NCBI GenBank assembly: GCA_964445985.1
Contig: CAYUMU010000020.1
Span: 13,756 to 77,755 of the forward strand
Length of the DNA stretch: 64,000 nt
Direction: 5' to 3'
Source: CAYUMU01 sp964445985
GTDB taxonomy: Bacteria > Planctomycetota > Planctomycetia > Pirellulales > S012-138
Under the pieces are notes generated by a model. It was not told the origin of the DNA, did no database searches, and worked only from the letters and a program-made list of their open reading frames with translations. Both the position numbers and the translations under genes were made by a program. Shown here in pieces: positions 6,969 to 19,217 of this stretch; the stretch's first letter is position 1, and each line of letters opens with the position of its first letter.

Positions 6969-9665
6969 CTACGGTTGAACCACCACGGGCAGCGGTAGTT
7001 CCAGTAGCACGTCGGCGTGGGCCGTGAGTTCGCGGTCGGCCAGTTTCCAGCGGGCGTCGAGGCCGCGGCACCAATTGAGGGGGCGGAACGCGTGCTGGCC
7101 GGCGCGGCTGTCGTCGGGGCGGTGCGTCCAGCGGGGGCATTCGGCGTCGGCCTTGAGTACGAATTCACCGCCAGTCGAACTGACGAGCTTGCCATCGACG
7201 ATTTGCTCCGCGACCGTCAAGCAGTCTTCGATCGGCACGCCGAGTTGATCGTGCAAGGCATTGAGGTATTGGATCGTGCCGTAAAGGGTGCGTTTGGCTT
7301 GCCGCTCGGCCATGGGGTTCAGGAACAGGGCCACCGAGCTATCGCGGAGGTCCCTGATGCTGATGTGGTTTTCTTGCGGACCATCGGCCGGTTCGGCGGC
7401 ATTGAACCCGAACTCGGGTAATAAGGTGTCGCCACCGAATTTCAGCTTGAGTCCACTACCGCCGCTCATCATCTGCATCCATTGCATCACGAGCGGCGTT
7501 TTCTCCATGGGGCTGGCTTCGAGATCGATCTTCACGCGGTCCTGTTTTCCGCCGGCTTCCACTTCCCGTTGCAAGCCAACCACCACGGCTGGCATTTTGC
7601 CCCAATCGTTGCGGTACGACTGGGCGAACTCGCGGTACTGGGCTGCCTCGGTGGCCGTGATCTGGGTCAGGGCCACATCGGGGACGGGGATCAGGCTGCC
7701 GTAGCCGCCGCGAAGGCTGTCGAGCGGACGGCCGTTTACGATGGCGATGCGGCTGCCATCGGCCGGTTGATTGAAGCCTGGGGGGAGATAGCCGCCTTCG
7801 ATCAGGGCCTCGACGCTGTCGCTGGGTTGGCCTTCACGCTGGGCGACAAAGCGGGCCAACGTGGTGGCTTCCAAACGGACCTGGGATTTGAGCCGCCGCA
7901 TCATTTCGACGCGGTAATGAGGGCTGGCGAGGTTCTCAAACACCGCTGGCGAGAGATAGGCGAACATGGTGTCGCGGCGCGTGAGCGGCATTTTGCGGCG
8001 GGCCTGGCGGAAATCGGCCGAGTTGGCCAGCGATCCGCGACCCTCGCTGGCTTCAAAGAACCGGATCATCAGGGCTTTGGAAGTCGTGGCGAAGTGGTAG
8101 TTGCCCACCTCGGCGTAGAACGAGCGGACGCGATTGTCGGGCGTGTGCAGGAACGAAACGGTGCGGCCCGCGAGGTCGACGTCTTCCAGCACCACATCGT
8201 CGTATTTCTTCAAGGCCGCCTTGCGTTGGCTGCGAATGAAATTGCCGAGCACGTCGGTGTTTTCTGCCCTCAGGAGGAAGCCAATGGCGGCGCCTTCGCG
8301 GAGGAAGACATCGCTGCCAATGATGGCGGCGTCTTTGATGACGAACGGGCCGACGACATCGGCCAGCAGAATATCGCGGATTTCCAAGCGGTCCTGCATG
8401 CGTTCGCTGATCTCGTACTTAACGGCGGAAGTGAGAAACAGCGTGCCGAGGTCGCCTTCGGCACGGTCGATGATGGTTTTCAGCCACCAGAAGTTGGCAA
8501 AGTTGCCGAACCGCAGATAGAAGCATTCTTGGGGCACATGCTGGGCCATTTCTTCAATGGCCACGTCTGCGTTGACCGCGTTTTCTCTTACCACGCCGCC
8601 GTTGTTGGCTGGCAATGCCCCCGGCGCTGGCAATGTGCCCGGCGCTGGCAATGTGCCCGGCGCTGGCAATGCGCCCGGCGCTGGCAATGCCTCGACGGCC
8701 GCGGGCATGGGGGCCGGCGGTAATTGCGGCAGCGGGCGGTCGGCGGGCTGTTCGGCCGAGGTGGCCAGCAGGATATCGCGTTGCAAACCTTGGCGGAGCG
8801 ATTCGGCGCCGAGCAGCGGCGCCAGTGCCGAACCCATTTGGGGTTCGCTCATCAAACCAGAGAAATTGAGCAGCGAGGCGCGCTCTTCGGACGGGGCCGG
8901 CAGGTTGAGCCGCCGGGCCAGGGTGAGACGGAGAAAGTTTTCCACGCCGCGGGGGTAGTCGTTGCCTTTGGCGAACAGCCCGCCGCGTCCGCGGTAGCTA
9001 TCCCACCAGGCGGCCAGCAATTCGCGGTGTTGGCGGTCGTCGCTGAGGGGGTGAACTTCGGTTTCGAACCGTTCGGGCGAGTGGACGCGGAGCTTGAAGG
9101 GCTCATTGCCTTGGAAGAGGAAATAGGCCGTGGCGACGCCGGGCCGGCCTTCTTGAACGCCCCCTAAAATGCCGCGAATGAGGCCGCGCACCGGTTGCAC
9201 GCGCCTGCCGGAATCGCCCAAGGTGGCGTACAGCACGCGACCGCCAGCTTCGTCGGCACAGAAGACGGGGCCGAGTTCGGGCGTTCCCAACAGCCCCTCG
9301 GCCAGCATTTGCGGGTCGGGCAGGGCGCCCCCTCCCCCGAGAATGCCTTCCACGAGGCCGCCTTTGCCGAGGATGCCGCCATCGCCCATGATCGGCGGTC
9401 CTGGCGCGATGCCGGGCCGGCCGGGGCCACCCAGGATGATTCCGCCCAGGATTCCTCGGCGGGGTTGGCCTGGGGCAGGTTCACCCGGAGCGGCGGGATC
9501 GCGCCCTTCGGCAACGCGGTCGAGCGTGATTCGGCCCACGCCAAAGGGCTGGCCCGCCACGGCGATTACTTCCAGGTCGCGAAGTTCGGCGCGGGCGGCC
9601 GTGGAGCCCCAGGTGGCCGAAACTCCGGCGACAATCGCTACGATTCCCAGGATGTTGCGTTGCAT
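6969..9665 (-). CDS. Large secreted protein of unknown function
   Basis: An 898-residue protein with a clear signal peptide (MQRNILGIVAIVAGVSATWGSTAARA). After it comes a Gly/Pro-rich segment with repeated GGILGG-type motifs, then a globular region, then a Pro/Ala-rich linker of repeated LPAPGA/T units at about residues 325-350 (encoded by an 18-bp tandem repeat), and a C-terminal half (about 360-898) with the general look of long planctomycete secreted proteins. I do not recognise a named family. The frame stays open upstream to 10766, but that part is antisense to an SDR gene and is discarded; ATG 9677 (MDLTMQRN) is an alternative start. It is a single gene, convergent with feoB. Confidence 0.8.
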   Translation of the reverse strand: MQRNILGIVAIVAGVSATWGSTAARAELRDLEVIAVAGQPFGVGRITLDRVAEGRDPAAPGEPAPGQPRRGILGGIILGGPGRPGIAPGPPIMGDGGILGKGGLVEGILGGGGALPDPQMLAEGLLGTPELGPVFCADEAGGRVLYATLGDSGRRVQPVRGLIRGILGGVQEGRPGVATAYFLFQGNEPFKLRVHSPERFETEVHPLSDDRQHRELLAAWWDSYRGRGGLFAKGNDYPRGVENFLRLTLARRLNLPAPSEERASLLNFSGLMSEPQMGSALAPLLGAESLRQGLQRDILLATSAEQPADRPLPQLPPAPMPAAVEALPAPGALPAPGTLPAPGTLPAPGALPANNGGVVRENAVNADVAIEEMAQHVPQECFYLRFGNFANFWWLKTIIDRAEGDLGTLFLTSAVKYEISERMQDRLEIRDILLADVVGPFVIKDAAIIGSDVFLREGAAIGFLLRAENTDVLGNFIRSQRKAALKKYDDVVLEDVDLAGRTVSFLHTPDNRVRSFYAEVGNYHFATTSKALMIRFFEASEGRGSLANSADFRQARRKMPLTRRDTMFAYLSPAVFENLASPHYRVEMMRRLKSQVRLEATTLARFVAQREGQPSDSVEALIEGGYLPPGFNQPADGSRIAIVNGRPLDSLRGGYGSLIPVPDVALTQITATEAAQYREFAQSYRNDWGKMPAVVVGLQREVEAGGKQDRVKIDLEASPMEKTPLVMQWMQMMSGGSGLKLKFGGDTLLPEFGFNAAEPADGPQENHISIRDLRDSSVALFLNPMAERQAKRTLYGTIQYLNALHDQLGVPIEDCLTVAEQIVDGKLVSSTGGEFVLKADAECPRWTHRPDDSRAGQHAFRPLNWCRGLDARWKLADRELTAHADVLLELPLPVVVQP
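8611..8690. repeat. 18-bp tandem repeat, about 4.4 copies
   Basis: Unit GGCAATGTGCCCGGCGCT (plus strand) at 8611-8628, 8629-8646, 8647-8664 and 8665-8682, with a partial copy to 8690; copies differ only at one or two bases. On the coding (minus) strand it encodes the hexapeptide LPAPGA/T. This is a likely length-variable locus inside the secreted protein gene. Confidence 0.9.
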
Positions 9666-10037
9666 GGTTAAATCCATTCGATCGGGTCCATATGGGGCGC
9701 CGGCGGCCGCGGCGATTCGCAGGCTGACAAATCCGCCACGTGCCGGCTCTATCAACTGGCTGCCAAAACGGAGCGAATTGCAGACATTTTTTCTTGAGAA
9801 TCTCGCCGGCGGGCGGCATTTTCTTCGCGGAGAGGGCCGCGGCGCTGGCGACTCGGTAATTCTCGACAGGCTTGCCGCGCGGTACGATTGAAGCCTGCTA
9901 ACTTCAATCATCGCGCGGATTGCGATCCGCGCCAACTCCCGCGACCACGCCCGTCGAGGGGGGCAGAATGCGTTTGCATTTGGCGGCGATTGCGGTTCGC
10001 GTTGCTGCTGTTCCCTACCTGCTGAAAGTTGCCTGCG

Positions 10038-10805
10038 ATGCGATTCCAAGACCGAGCCGTCATTGTGACCGGCGGAAGCAAGGGGATTGGGGGCGGTTGT
10101 GCCCGCGTGTTTTGCGAGGAAGGGGCCCTGGTGGCGATCGTGGATATTGATACCGACGCGGGCCAGCAGTTGGCGGAAGAGATTACCAGCCTGGGGCCCG
10201 GCCGGGCGATGTGCGTGCGCTGCGACGTGCGGCAAGAAGAGCAGATTGCGGCCGCGATTGCCAAAACGGCGGACCAGTTCGGGCGGCTCGATTGCCTGAT
10301 CAATAACGCCGGTTGGCATCCGCCGGCGCTCACGATCGAAGAAATGACGCTGGCGGAGGTCGATGACCTGTTCCGGCTGAATTTTTTGAGCACGTACGCG
10401 GCCTCGCGGTACGCCTTGCCGCATTTGCGCAAAACCCGGGGGACGATCGTCAACATCAGCTCGATGACGGCCGTGCTCGGGCAAGACCGCGCGGCGGCTT
10501 ACGCGGCCAGCAAGGGAGCCCAGCTTAGTTTCACCAAGGCCCTGGCCATTGAAACCGGGCCGGACGGCGTGCGCGTGAATGCGGTGCTGCCGAGCAACGT
10601 GGATACGCCGCTGATGCGTGCCTGGTCGAAGTCGTTCGCCGACCCCGAGGCGGCCGTGCAGCGAATGGCCGACCTGCAAGTCTTCAAACGCCTGGCGCAA
10701 CCGGAAGAGATCGGCCGTGTGTGCCTGTTTTTGGCCAGCGACGACGCCAGCTTTGTGACCGGGCAAGGGATTGAAGTGGAAGGGGGCTCCAGCCTGGATT
10801 ACTAA
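10038..10805 (+). CDS. SDR family NAD(P)-dependent oxidoreductase
   Basis: A 255-residue classical short-chain dehydrogenase/reductase with a Rossmann fold. The cofactor loop TGGSKGIG is at 11-18, NNAG at 89-92, the catalytic serine in NISS (141/142), and YAASK with Y155 and K159. D36 after the second strand (AIVDID) favours NAD over NADP. The C-terminal VLPSNVDTPL and FVTGQGIEVEGG are normal. I start at ATG 10038; a TTG at 10029 would add three residues. The substrate is not predictable from sequence. It is followed by a MITE-like element rather than by a partner gene. Confidence 0.94.
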   Translation: MRFQDRAVIVTGGSKGIGGGCARVFCEEGALVAIVDIDTDAGQQLAEEITSLGPGRAMCVRCDVRQEEQIAAAIAKTADQFGRLDCLINNAGWHPPALTIEEMTLAEVDDLFRLNFLSTYAASRYALPHLRKTRGTIVNISSMTAVLGQDRAAAYAASKGAQLSFTKALAIETGPDGVRVNAVLPSNVDTPLMRAWSKSFADPEAAVQRMADLQVFKRLAQPEEIGRVCLFLASDDASFVTGQGIEVEGGSSLDY

Positions 10806-10835
10806 GGATCAGGGATTACATAAACTCCAGAAATA

Positions 10836-11038
10836 CTCGTCATTCCCGTGCATACGGGAATCCAGGGCACGAGAGCAAAACGATGACGCCCCACGCCATT
10901 GCCTCCTCCCCAGCGTCTTTGGCGGGACTAAGGGGTCGCCGAAGAATGACTTCCCGGTTCAAATTTGGTTCCAGTTGGGTTCCGATAGCAATGCAATATC
11001 CGCCGCTACTGGATTCCCGCCTTCACGGGAATGACGAG
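10836..11038. mobile_element. MITE-like element with 30-bp inverted ends and dRS3-type cores
   Basis: The arms 10836-10865 and 11009-11038 match in inverted orientation at 27 of 30 positions. Each contains ATTCCC-N8-GGGAAT (10842-10861 and 11013-11032), the pattern of the neisserial dRS3 repeat. The 143 bases between carry no convincing gene. Directly after the right arm a degenerate copy starts again with CCGCTACTGGATT. I infer a non-autonomous mobile element or repeat pair; no transposase is present in the window. Confidence 0.6.
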
Positions 11039-11157
11039 CCGCTACTGGATTTCCGCCCCCGTCTTCACGAGGGCAGGTTTCGCGTGAATGACGGGTTCTA
11101 GCTGACAATTCACTTCAAATTCCGCACTCCGAATTCCGAACTCCCCACTCGATTCTC

Positions 11158-12249
11158 ATGCTCACCTATTTAGAACAGGCCGTCGCCCAAGGCGCTTCCG
11201 ATATTCATCTGCAGGCCGATACTCCGCCGATGCTGCGGTTGCAGGGGGAGTTGCAAACCTTTGCCGGCGCCGGGCCGCTTTCGAATCAGGAGTTGCTGGA
11301 TTTCATCGGGGGAATTGTGCCCAAGGTGGGCGCCGACGAATTGGGGGCGGGCATCGTGCAGGGCTTGGATTTCGCCTACGACGTGCCGGGCCTGTCGCGG
11401 TTTCGTTGCAGTGCTCACCGTCACTTGGGCCGGGTGGGGATTGTGTTGCGGGTGGTTCCCCGGAGTGTGCCCCCGCTCGACGACTTGGGCATCCCCGCCG
11501 TGGTGAGTGAAATTGCCCGCAGCCAGCGAGGGCTCACGCTGGTGACCGGCACCAGCGGTTCGGGCAAGAGCACCACGCTGGCCGCGATGATTGGGCTGCT
11601 CAACCAGTCGGTCAAAGCCAAGATCATCACCATCGAAGACCCGGTGGAGTTCATCCACCCGCCCGGGGAGTCGTTGATTACCCAATTGGAAGTCGGCAAC
11701 GATACGCCCTCGTTCGAACAGGCCTTGCGGCAGTCGCTACGGCAAGACCCCGATTTGATTCTGATTGGCGAGTTGCGCGACGTCGAAACGCTGCGGATGG
11801 CGCTCCGCGCGGCCGATACGGGGCACCAGGTTTTTGCCACGCTGCACAGTTCCAACGCGGCCCAGGCCGTGGAGCGGGTGATTGCCATGTTCCCGGCCGC
11901 CGAGCATCGTCTGTTGCTATCGCAGTTGGCCGGCTCGCTAGAAGCGATCATTTCGCAGCGGTTGCTGCCCTGCAAAGCCGGCGGGCGCACGGCCGCGGTC
12001 GAGATTCTCAGAAGTACTTCCATTACCCGCAAATATATTATGGAACAGAAAATCGCGGAAATTCGCGACGTGGTGGAGACGGGCGAAGGGGGCATGCAGA
12101 GCTTTGACCAGCACTTGATCCGGCTATTCGACCAGAAGATTGTGACGGAAGAAGCGGCCCTGAAGGCGGCCAGCAACCCCGAGCGGCTTTCGATGGAAAT
12201 GCAGGGGATTCGGCGCACTTCGGCCGGGTTGAAGCCATCGTGGGGATGA
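11158..12249 (+). CDS. PilT/VirB11-family type IV pilus twitching ATPase
   Basis: A 363-residue hexameric secretion ATPase of the PilT/PilU type, which would power pilus retraction at the inner membrane. The N-terminal PAS-like part (1-105) precedes the RecA-like part. Motifs: Walker A GTSGSGKST (131-139), the Asp box around TIEDPVEFIH, Walker B DPDLILIGELRD, and the His box GHQVFATLHSS. Length fits PilT (about 340-370). ATG 11158 follows a long spacer with repeats. No other pilus gene lies in the window, so it is dispersed from the rest of the machinery. The exact choice between PilT and PilU is not certain. Confidence 0.93.
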   Translation: MLTYLEQAVAQGASDIHLQADTPPMLRLQGELQTFAGAGPLSNQELLDFIGGIVPKVGADELGAGIVQGLDFAYDVPGLSRFRCSAHRHLGRVGIVLRVVPRSVPPLDDLGIPAVVSEIARSQRGLTLVTGTSGSGKSTTLAAMIGLLNQSVKAKIITIEDPVEFIHPPGESLITQLEVGNDTPSFEQALRQSLRQDPDLILIGELRDVETLRMALRAADTGHQVFATLHSSNAAQAVERVIAMFPAAEHRLLLSQLAGSLEAIISQRLLPCKAGGRTAAVEILRSTSITRKYIMEQKIAEIRDVVETGEGGMQSFDQHLIRLFDQKIVTEEAALKAASNPERLSMEMQGIRRTSAGLKPSWG

Positions 12250-12467
12250 TTTTTGGTCGGTCGATGAGCGAATTGGCGGCCGAAAAACCTTACCTCACGC
12301 GTTAGGGAACCTTTGCGCCGTTCCCCCCTCCTCTTAGAATGTGCCCTTTGCGCGGGCTCCGGCGATTTCCCGGCGATTTCCGCGATTTCGCAGCCTACCC
12401 TCCCGGCCGGTTTGAGTTTTCCAACCCTTGGCCCGGTTTACTTAACGTCCACAAAGGAACTGCATCC

Positions 12468-14240
<1,773 letters not shown>

Positions 14241-14346
14241 CCGCCGGGCGCCGCGCGGAAAGCGAGCGCCGGCTGGAATGCCGCACGGGAATGGCCCCGC
14301 CTTGGAGAACATGGCCCGCGTGGAGAACTTGTTGGAAACGGTGAGG

Positions 14347-14697
14347 CTAATCCTCAGGCACCGCTTCAATGGTGGCGAACATCGAGCCCTGGCAGCGATC
14401 GATCATGCCGTCTTTGCCGTAGGCTTGAATTTGATCGCGCTTGAGTTCGGCGTGCTCCAGCGTGGTGGTGAGCACGATGGCTTTGCCCGACTTGTCCACC
14501 TCGTGGGCAAGCTGATAGCCCTGTTCCAGCGGATGCCGAAACAGTTCGCCCAACATGCGGATCACGTAGTAGTAGGAATGATCATTGCTATCCCACAGAA
14601 CAACGTGATAACGCGGCTGCTTCTTGGGCTTTTGCTTCTGTTTTGAACGAACTTTGACAGCTGTAGCGATATCGGCGCCACCGGCATGTTCTTCCAC
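14347..14697 (-). CDS. clpS: ATP-dependent Clp protease adaptor ClpS
   Basis: A small ClpS-family adaptor which delivers N-degron substrates to the ClpA/ClpC unfoldase. The core YHVVLWDSNDHSYYYVIRMLGELF replaces the usual VVLLNDDyT.mefVv, and is followed by AHEVDKSGKAIVLTTTLEHAELKRDQIQAYG. I start at GTG 14697 (116 residues), with AAGGAG 9 bases upstream; the open frame extends to 14808, and ATG 14754 is the main alternative. The segment before the core is Lys/Gln-rich. The core has W-D-S-N-D in place of the common N-D-D pair, so substrate selectivity may differ. It is convergent with aspS. Confidence 0.85.
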   Translation of the reverse strand: MEEHAGGADIATAVKVRSKQKQKPKKQPRYHVVLWDSNDHSYYYVIRMLGELFRHPLEQGYQLAHEVDKSGKAIVLTTTLEHAELKRDQIQAYGKDGMIDRCQGSMFATIEAVPED

Positions 14698-14920
14698 GGC
14701 GACCTTCTCCTTGACAAATCCCCCTGGAGACTTTTTCAGGGGCCAGAATTGCATGCCGACCTCTTCGCACCCGTTGCCTTGTAAGGTAAGGCGTGCCCGA
14801 GGTTGCAAGGGGCTGGCAAAAACCTGGCTTCGATCCGTACGTTGGCCCTGACTCCATTGGACACTATATTAACACCGTAAATATCAGGCAAAACCCGCAC
14901 AAAGGGAAGGTAACACCCCC

Positions 14921-16288
<1,368 letters not shown>

Positions 16289-16345
16289 CACCACATTGGC
16301 AGACAACCCACAACCAGTCCCTATCCCCCATTCCCCAGCCCCTCC

Positions 16346-17791
16346 ATGATTGCCGCCGCCGACCGCCTGGCCTCGCTCACCGCCGATCTTCAGCGTCTTT
16401 TAGGCCGGGAGAGCGTGCTTTCGCATCACTCCGAACTGCTGGTCTACGAGTGCGACGGCTTTGTGATCGAGAAGAATTGCCCCGACGTGGCCGTGTTTCC
16501 GCGGACCACCGAGGAAGTGGCCGCCGTGGTGCGGTTGTGCAACCAGTACGAAGTGCCGTTTCTCCCTCGCGGGGCGGGCACTTCGCTGGCCGGCGGGTGT
16601 TTGCCGGTGGGGGGTGGAGTGATGATCATTCTCACCCGCATGCGGCAGATCGTCGAAATCAACCATCGTGACCGTTACGCCATCGTGGAGCCGGGCGTGG
16701 TCAACATCTGGCTGACCAACGCCCTCAAGGGGAGCGGCTACCACTATGCCCCCGATCCTTCCAGCCAGGGCGCCTGCACCATCGGCGGCAACGTGGCCAC
16801 CAACTCGGGCGGCCCGCATACGCTCAAGTATGGCGTCACCACCAACCATGTGCTGGGCGTGCAGATGGTGCTGGCCGACGGGGCGATTGTGCAGTTCGGC
16901 GGTTCGGCCGAAGATCCGGCCGGGCTCGACATGGTGGGCACCGTGGTCGGCAGTGAAGGCACGCTGGGCATTGTGACCCGCATTTGGGTGCGAATCACGC
17001 CCGACCCGCAGGGTTATCGCACCATGCTGGGCGTGTTCGATAGCGTGGACGACGCCACCAACTCCATCAGCGAAATCATCGGGGCCGGCATTGTGCCAGC
17101 GGCGCTGGAAATGCTCGATGGCGGCATTCTGGTGGCGCTCGAAGAGGCCTTTCACTTTGGCTTCCCGCTCGACGCCAAGGCCATCTTGCTGATCGAAGTG
17201 GACGGTCTCGAGGCCGGGCTCGACGAGCAGCGCGACCGGATCGTGAAGCTCTGCCTGGACTGTGGAGCCCGCGAGGTTCGCCAGGCCGAGGACGCGGCCC
17301 AGCGGCAAAAACTCTGGAAATGCCGCAAGCAGGCGTTCGGAGCGGTGGGCCGGTTAAGCCCTAGTTACTGCACGCAAGACGGCGTGGTGCCGCGGACCAA
17401 GCTGCCGCATATTCTTCGCCGCATTTATGAGATTGGCGAAAAGTACAACATCCGCATCGTCAACGTGTTTCACGCGGGCGATGGCAACATTCACCCCATC
17501 TTGCTATTCGATGAGCGCGACGCCGACCAAACGCGGCGCGTGCTTCAGGCCAGCCACGAGATCCTCGAAGAATGCCTGGCCTGCGGCGGCAGCGTGACCG
17601 GCGAGCACGGCATCGGCGTGGAAAAGCTGGAATTCATGCACAAGATGTTCACGCCCGAAGACCTGGAAGTGATGGGCCGCCTGCGCACGGCCTTCAATCC
17701 CACCGGCCGGCTCAGCCCCAGCAAAATGCTGCCCGTGGCGGGGGCTTGCGGGTTTGAACGAACGTCGGCGGGGCGCAGGGCGGCGATGTAA
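16346..17791 (+). CDS. glcD: FAD-linked oxidase, glycolate oxidase GlcD type
   Basis: A 481-residue flavoprotein of the GlcD/D-lactate dehydrogenase family. The N-terminal FAD-binding (PCMH) domain has PRGAGTSLAGGCLP and IGGNVATNSGGPHTLKYG and GTVVGSEGTLGIVT. The C-terminal cap domain ends with VFHAGDGNIHP, SVTGEHGIGVEKLEFM and FNPTGRLSPSKMLP, characteristic of GlcD. The partner subunits GlcE and GlcF are not adjacent, so it may act alone or with subunits encoded elsewhere. It lies 57 bases after the M20 gene on the same strand; co-transcription is possible. The substrate (glycolate, D-lactate or another 2-hydroxyacid) is open. Confidence 0.92.
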   Translation: MIAAADRLASLTADLQRLLGRESVLSHHSELLVYECDGFVIEKNCPDVAVFPRTTEEVAAVVRLCNQYEVPFLPRGAGTSLAGGCLPVGGGVMIILTRMRQIVEINHRDRYAIVEPGVVNIWLTNALKGSGYHYAPDPSSQGACTIGGNVATNSGGPHTLKYGVTTNHVLGVQMVLADGAIVQFGGSAEDPAGLDMVGTVVGSEGTLGIVTRIWVRITPDPQGYRTMLGVFDSVDDATNSISEIIGAGIVPAALEMLDGGILVALEEAFHFGFPLDAKAILLIEVDGLEAGLDEQRDRIVKLCLDCGAREVRQAEDAAQRQKLWKCRKQAFGAVGRLSPSYCTQDGVVPRTKLPHILRRIYEIGEKYNIRIVNVFHAGDGNIHPILLFDERDADQTRRVLQASHEILEECLACGGSVTGEHGIGVEKLEFMHKMFTPEDLEVMGRLRTAFNPTGRLSPSKMLPVAGACGFERTSAGRRAAM

Positions 17792-17882
17792 ATCTGACAG
17801 ACTTTCCATTGCCAAGAAATCGCCCTAAATGGTTGGCAACAATCCGCCAAATTCAATCCTCCATCATTCGCGATCCTCGTGC

Positions 17883-18893
17883 ATGCTGAATTCAGTAACT
17901 CAACTCCCTGCATTGCTGGCCAACAACCGTACCATCGACACGCCATTTGGTTTGCTGGGAACGAATGAGAATGCACTCACCTTTGCCCTGGGATACACGT
18001 TCCAGCAGTGCCCTCGACTGCTGCAATGGTTTCTCAAGCAGATCGGATTGCCCGGCGTGCATCGTTCGGCGTTGGCAAATGCGGAAATTGCCCTTCAACG
18101 GCATCGGAAAGGAGAGTCCGAGGAGGGAATCACCGACATTGAAATCCGTCTTCCCGGCCGGTTTCACGTCATTGTAGAAGCCAAGGTAGGGCTGTCGGTT
18201 CCCACCATCGAGCAATGCCAAAAATACGTGCCTCGATTGAGGCAGACGAACGAACCGGAGCAAAAAATCGTGGCGCTTGTTCAATCGTGGGACACAAGCT
18301 TTGAGAAAAAATACGCTAGCTGTGATCCTGATTTGAAGCAACGGCTCTGTTGCTTTCAATGGACGGAGTTCGTTTCCAAATGCGTCCGCCTGATTACTGG
18401 CGGCAAGATTTCAGATGTTTCACTGCAAGCCGTGCGGTGGTTTTACAACTTCTTAGACCAGGAGTACCGCATGAAAGCGTTCACGACCGAGGTGTGGGTT
18501 GTTCCTGCGTCAGATAAACCCAATCTGGGCAATGGCCTGAGCTATCTGGGTATTCATCGAGAGCATCGTATCTACTTCGATGGCCGCCAGCGGACAATTC
18601 GACCCCTGTATATCGGTTTTCGAGCGAAGGGGATGCTAGAATCACTGCACCGGGTGCTCCGCATTGAGCATGAAACCCCGGTCAGCACTTACGTGCATGG
18701 CTTGTCGACCGAATGGATGAATAACCCGCTAACCATTTGGCACTTGGATGAACCATTCTTGCTTGCTGCCCCATTGCCAACGGGCGCCAACATGGCAACT
18801 CGGCGAACGCACTGTGACCTGGATCTGTTGTTCCGATGCAAGACAGAGCGCGAAGTTGAGTTGGCGATGAAAGAGCGGCGCCAGCAGGCGTGA
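17883..18893 (+). CDS. PD-(D/E)XK nuclease-like protein
   Basis: A 336-residue protein I do not recognise as a named family. Residues 80-115 show a PD-(D/E)XK-type active site: D85 in ITDIEIRL, then VIVEAKV with E99 and K101, and QCQKY (Q111 to Y115) like the QxxxY motif of RecB-type nucleases. The region before (20-55, TPFGLLGTNENALTFALG) and the C-terminal half (about 190-330) look like an accessory substrate domain. Start codon is uncertain: ATG 17883 is next to the conserved part, ATG 17829 is in frame upstream. Base composition is visibly less GC-rich than its neighbours, which suggests acquisition by transfer. A role in defence or repair is inference only. Confidence 0.6.
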   Translation: MLNSVTQLPALLANNRTIDTPFGLLGTNENALTFALGYTFQQCPRLLQWFLKQIGLPGVHRSALANAEIALQRHRKGESEEGITDIEIRLPGRFHVIVEAKVGLSVPTIEQCQKYVPRLRQTNEPEQKIVALVQSWDTSFEKKYASCDPDLKQRLCCFQWTEFVSKCVRLITGGKISDVSLQAVRWFYNFLDQEYRMKAFTTEVWVVPASDKPNLGNGLSYLGIHREHRIYFDGRQRTIRPLYIGFRAKGMLESLHRVLRIEHETPVSTYVHGLSTEWMNNPLTIWHLDEPFLLAAPLPTGANMATRRTHCDLDLLFRCKTEREVELAMKERRQQA

Positions 18894-19217
18894 ATCGAAA
18901 ACCCCCTGGCAACTGCCACAGATTGCGTTGAGCTTCGTCGAAAAAATGTTTTCGCCCCGCGAAGTCGCGAGAATGACCTCGCGAAGTAACACAGCATTTT
19001 CTCATGCCCAGTCGAAAGGATGGATCTGCCCCGCTGCCGACGGCAAATGGCTGGGGGGGCCAAAATTTGCCCCTTCGCATTTGCTGGCAAACCCAAGCTA
19101 CCACCCGCGCGGCGCATCCTTTATACTGTCACTCGCAGAGTTGGGGGGGTTGGCTGTTTCCGCGGCTGGCTGCCCTCGTTGTGGAGCAGAGTCTCGTCTA
19201 GATTTTGAGGAGCCAAC
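18894..19217. other. Intergenic, no gene seen
   Basis: Between the nuclease-like gene and the di-haem protein gene. Short inverted pieces (CGCGAAG and CTCGCG around 18957-18987) are present. TATACT near 19122 could be a -10 element for the downstream gene, but I see no clear -35. The final GAGGAGCC is the ribosome binding site of the gene at 19218. Confidence 0.5.

Noticed and set aside
9666..10766. Upstream extension of the secreted-protein frame opposite the SDR gene
   Set aside because: Antisense to a conserved SDR; the signal peptide at 9665 marks the true start.
14850..14890. TTGGAC...TAAATA as promoter of the dipeptidase gene
   Set aside because: Spacing is only about 15 bases and the match is poor; not enough to call.
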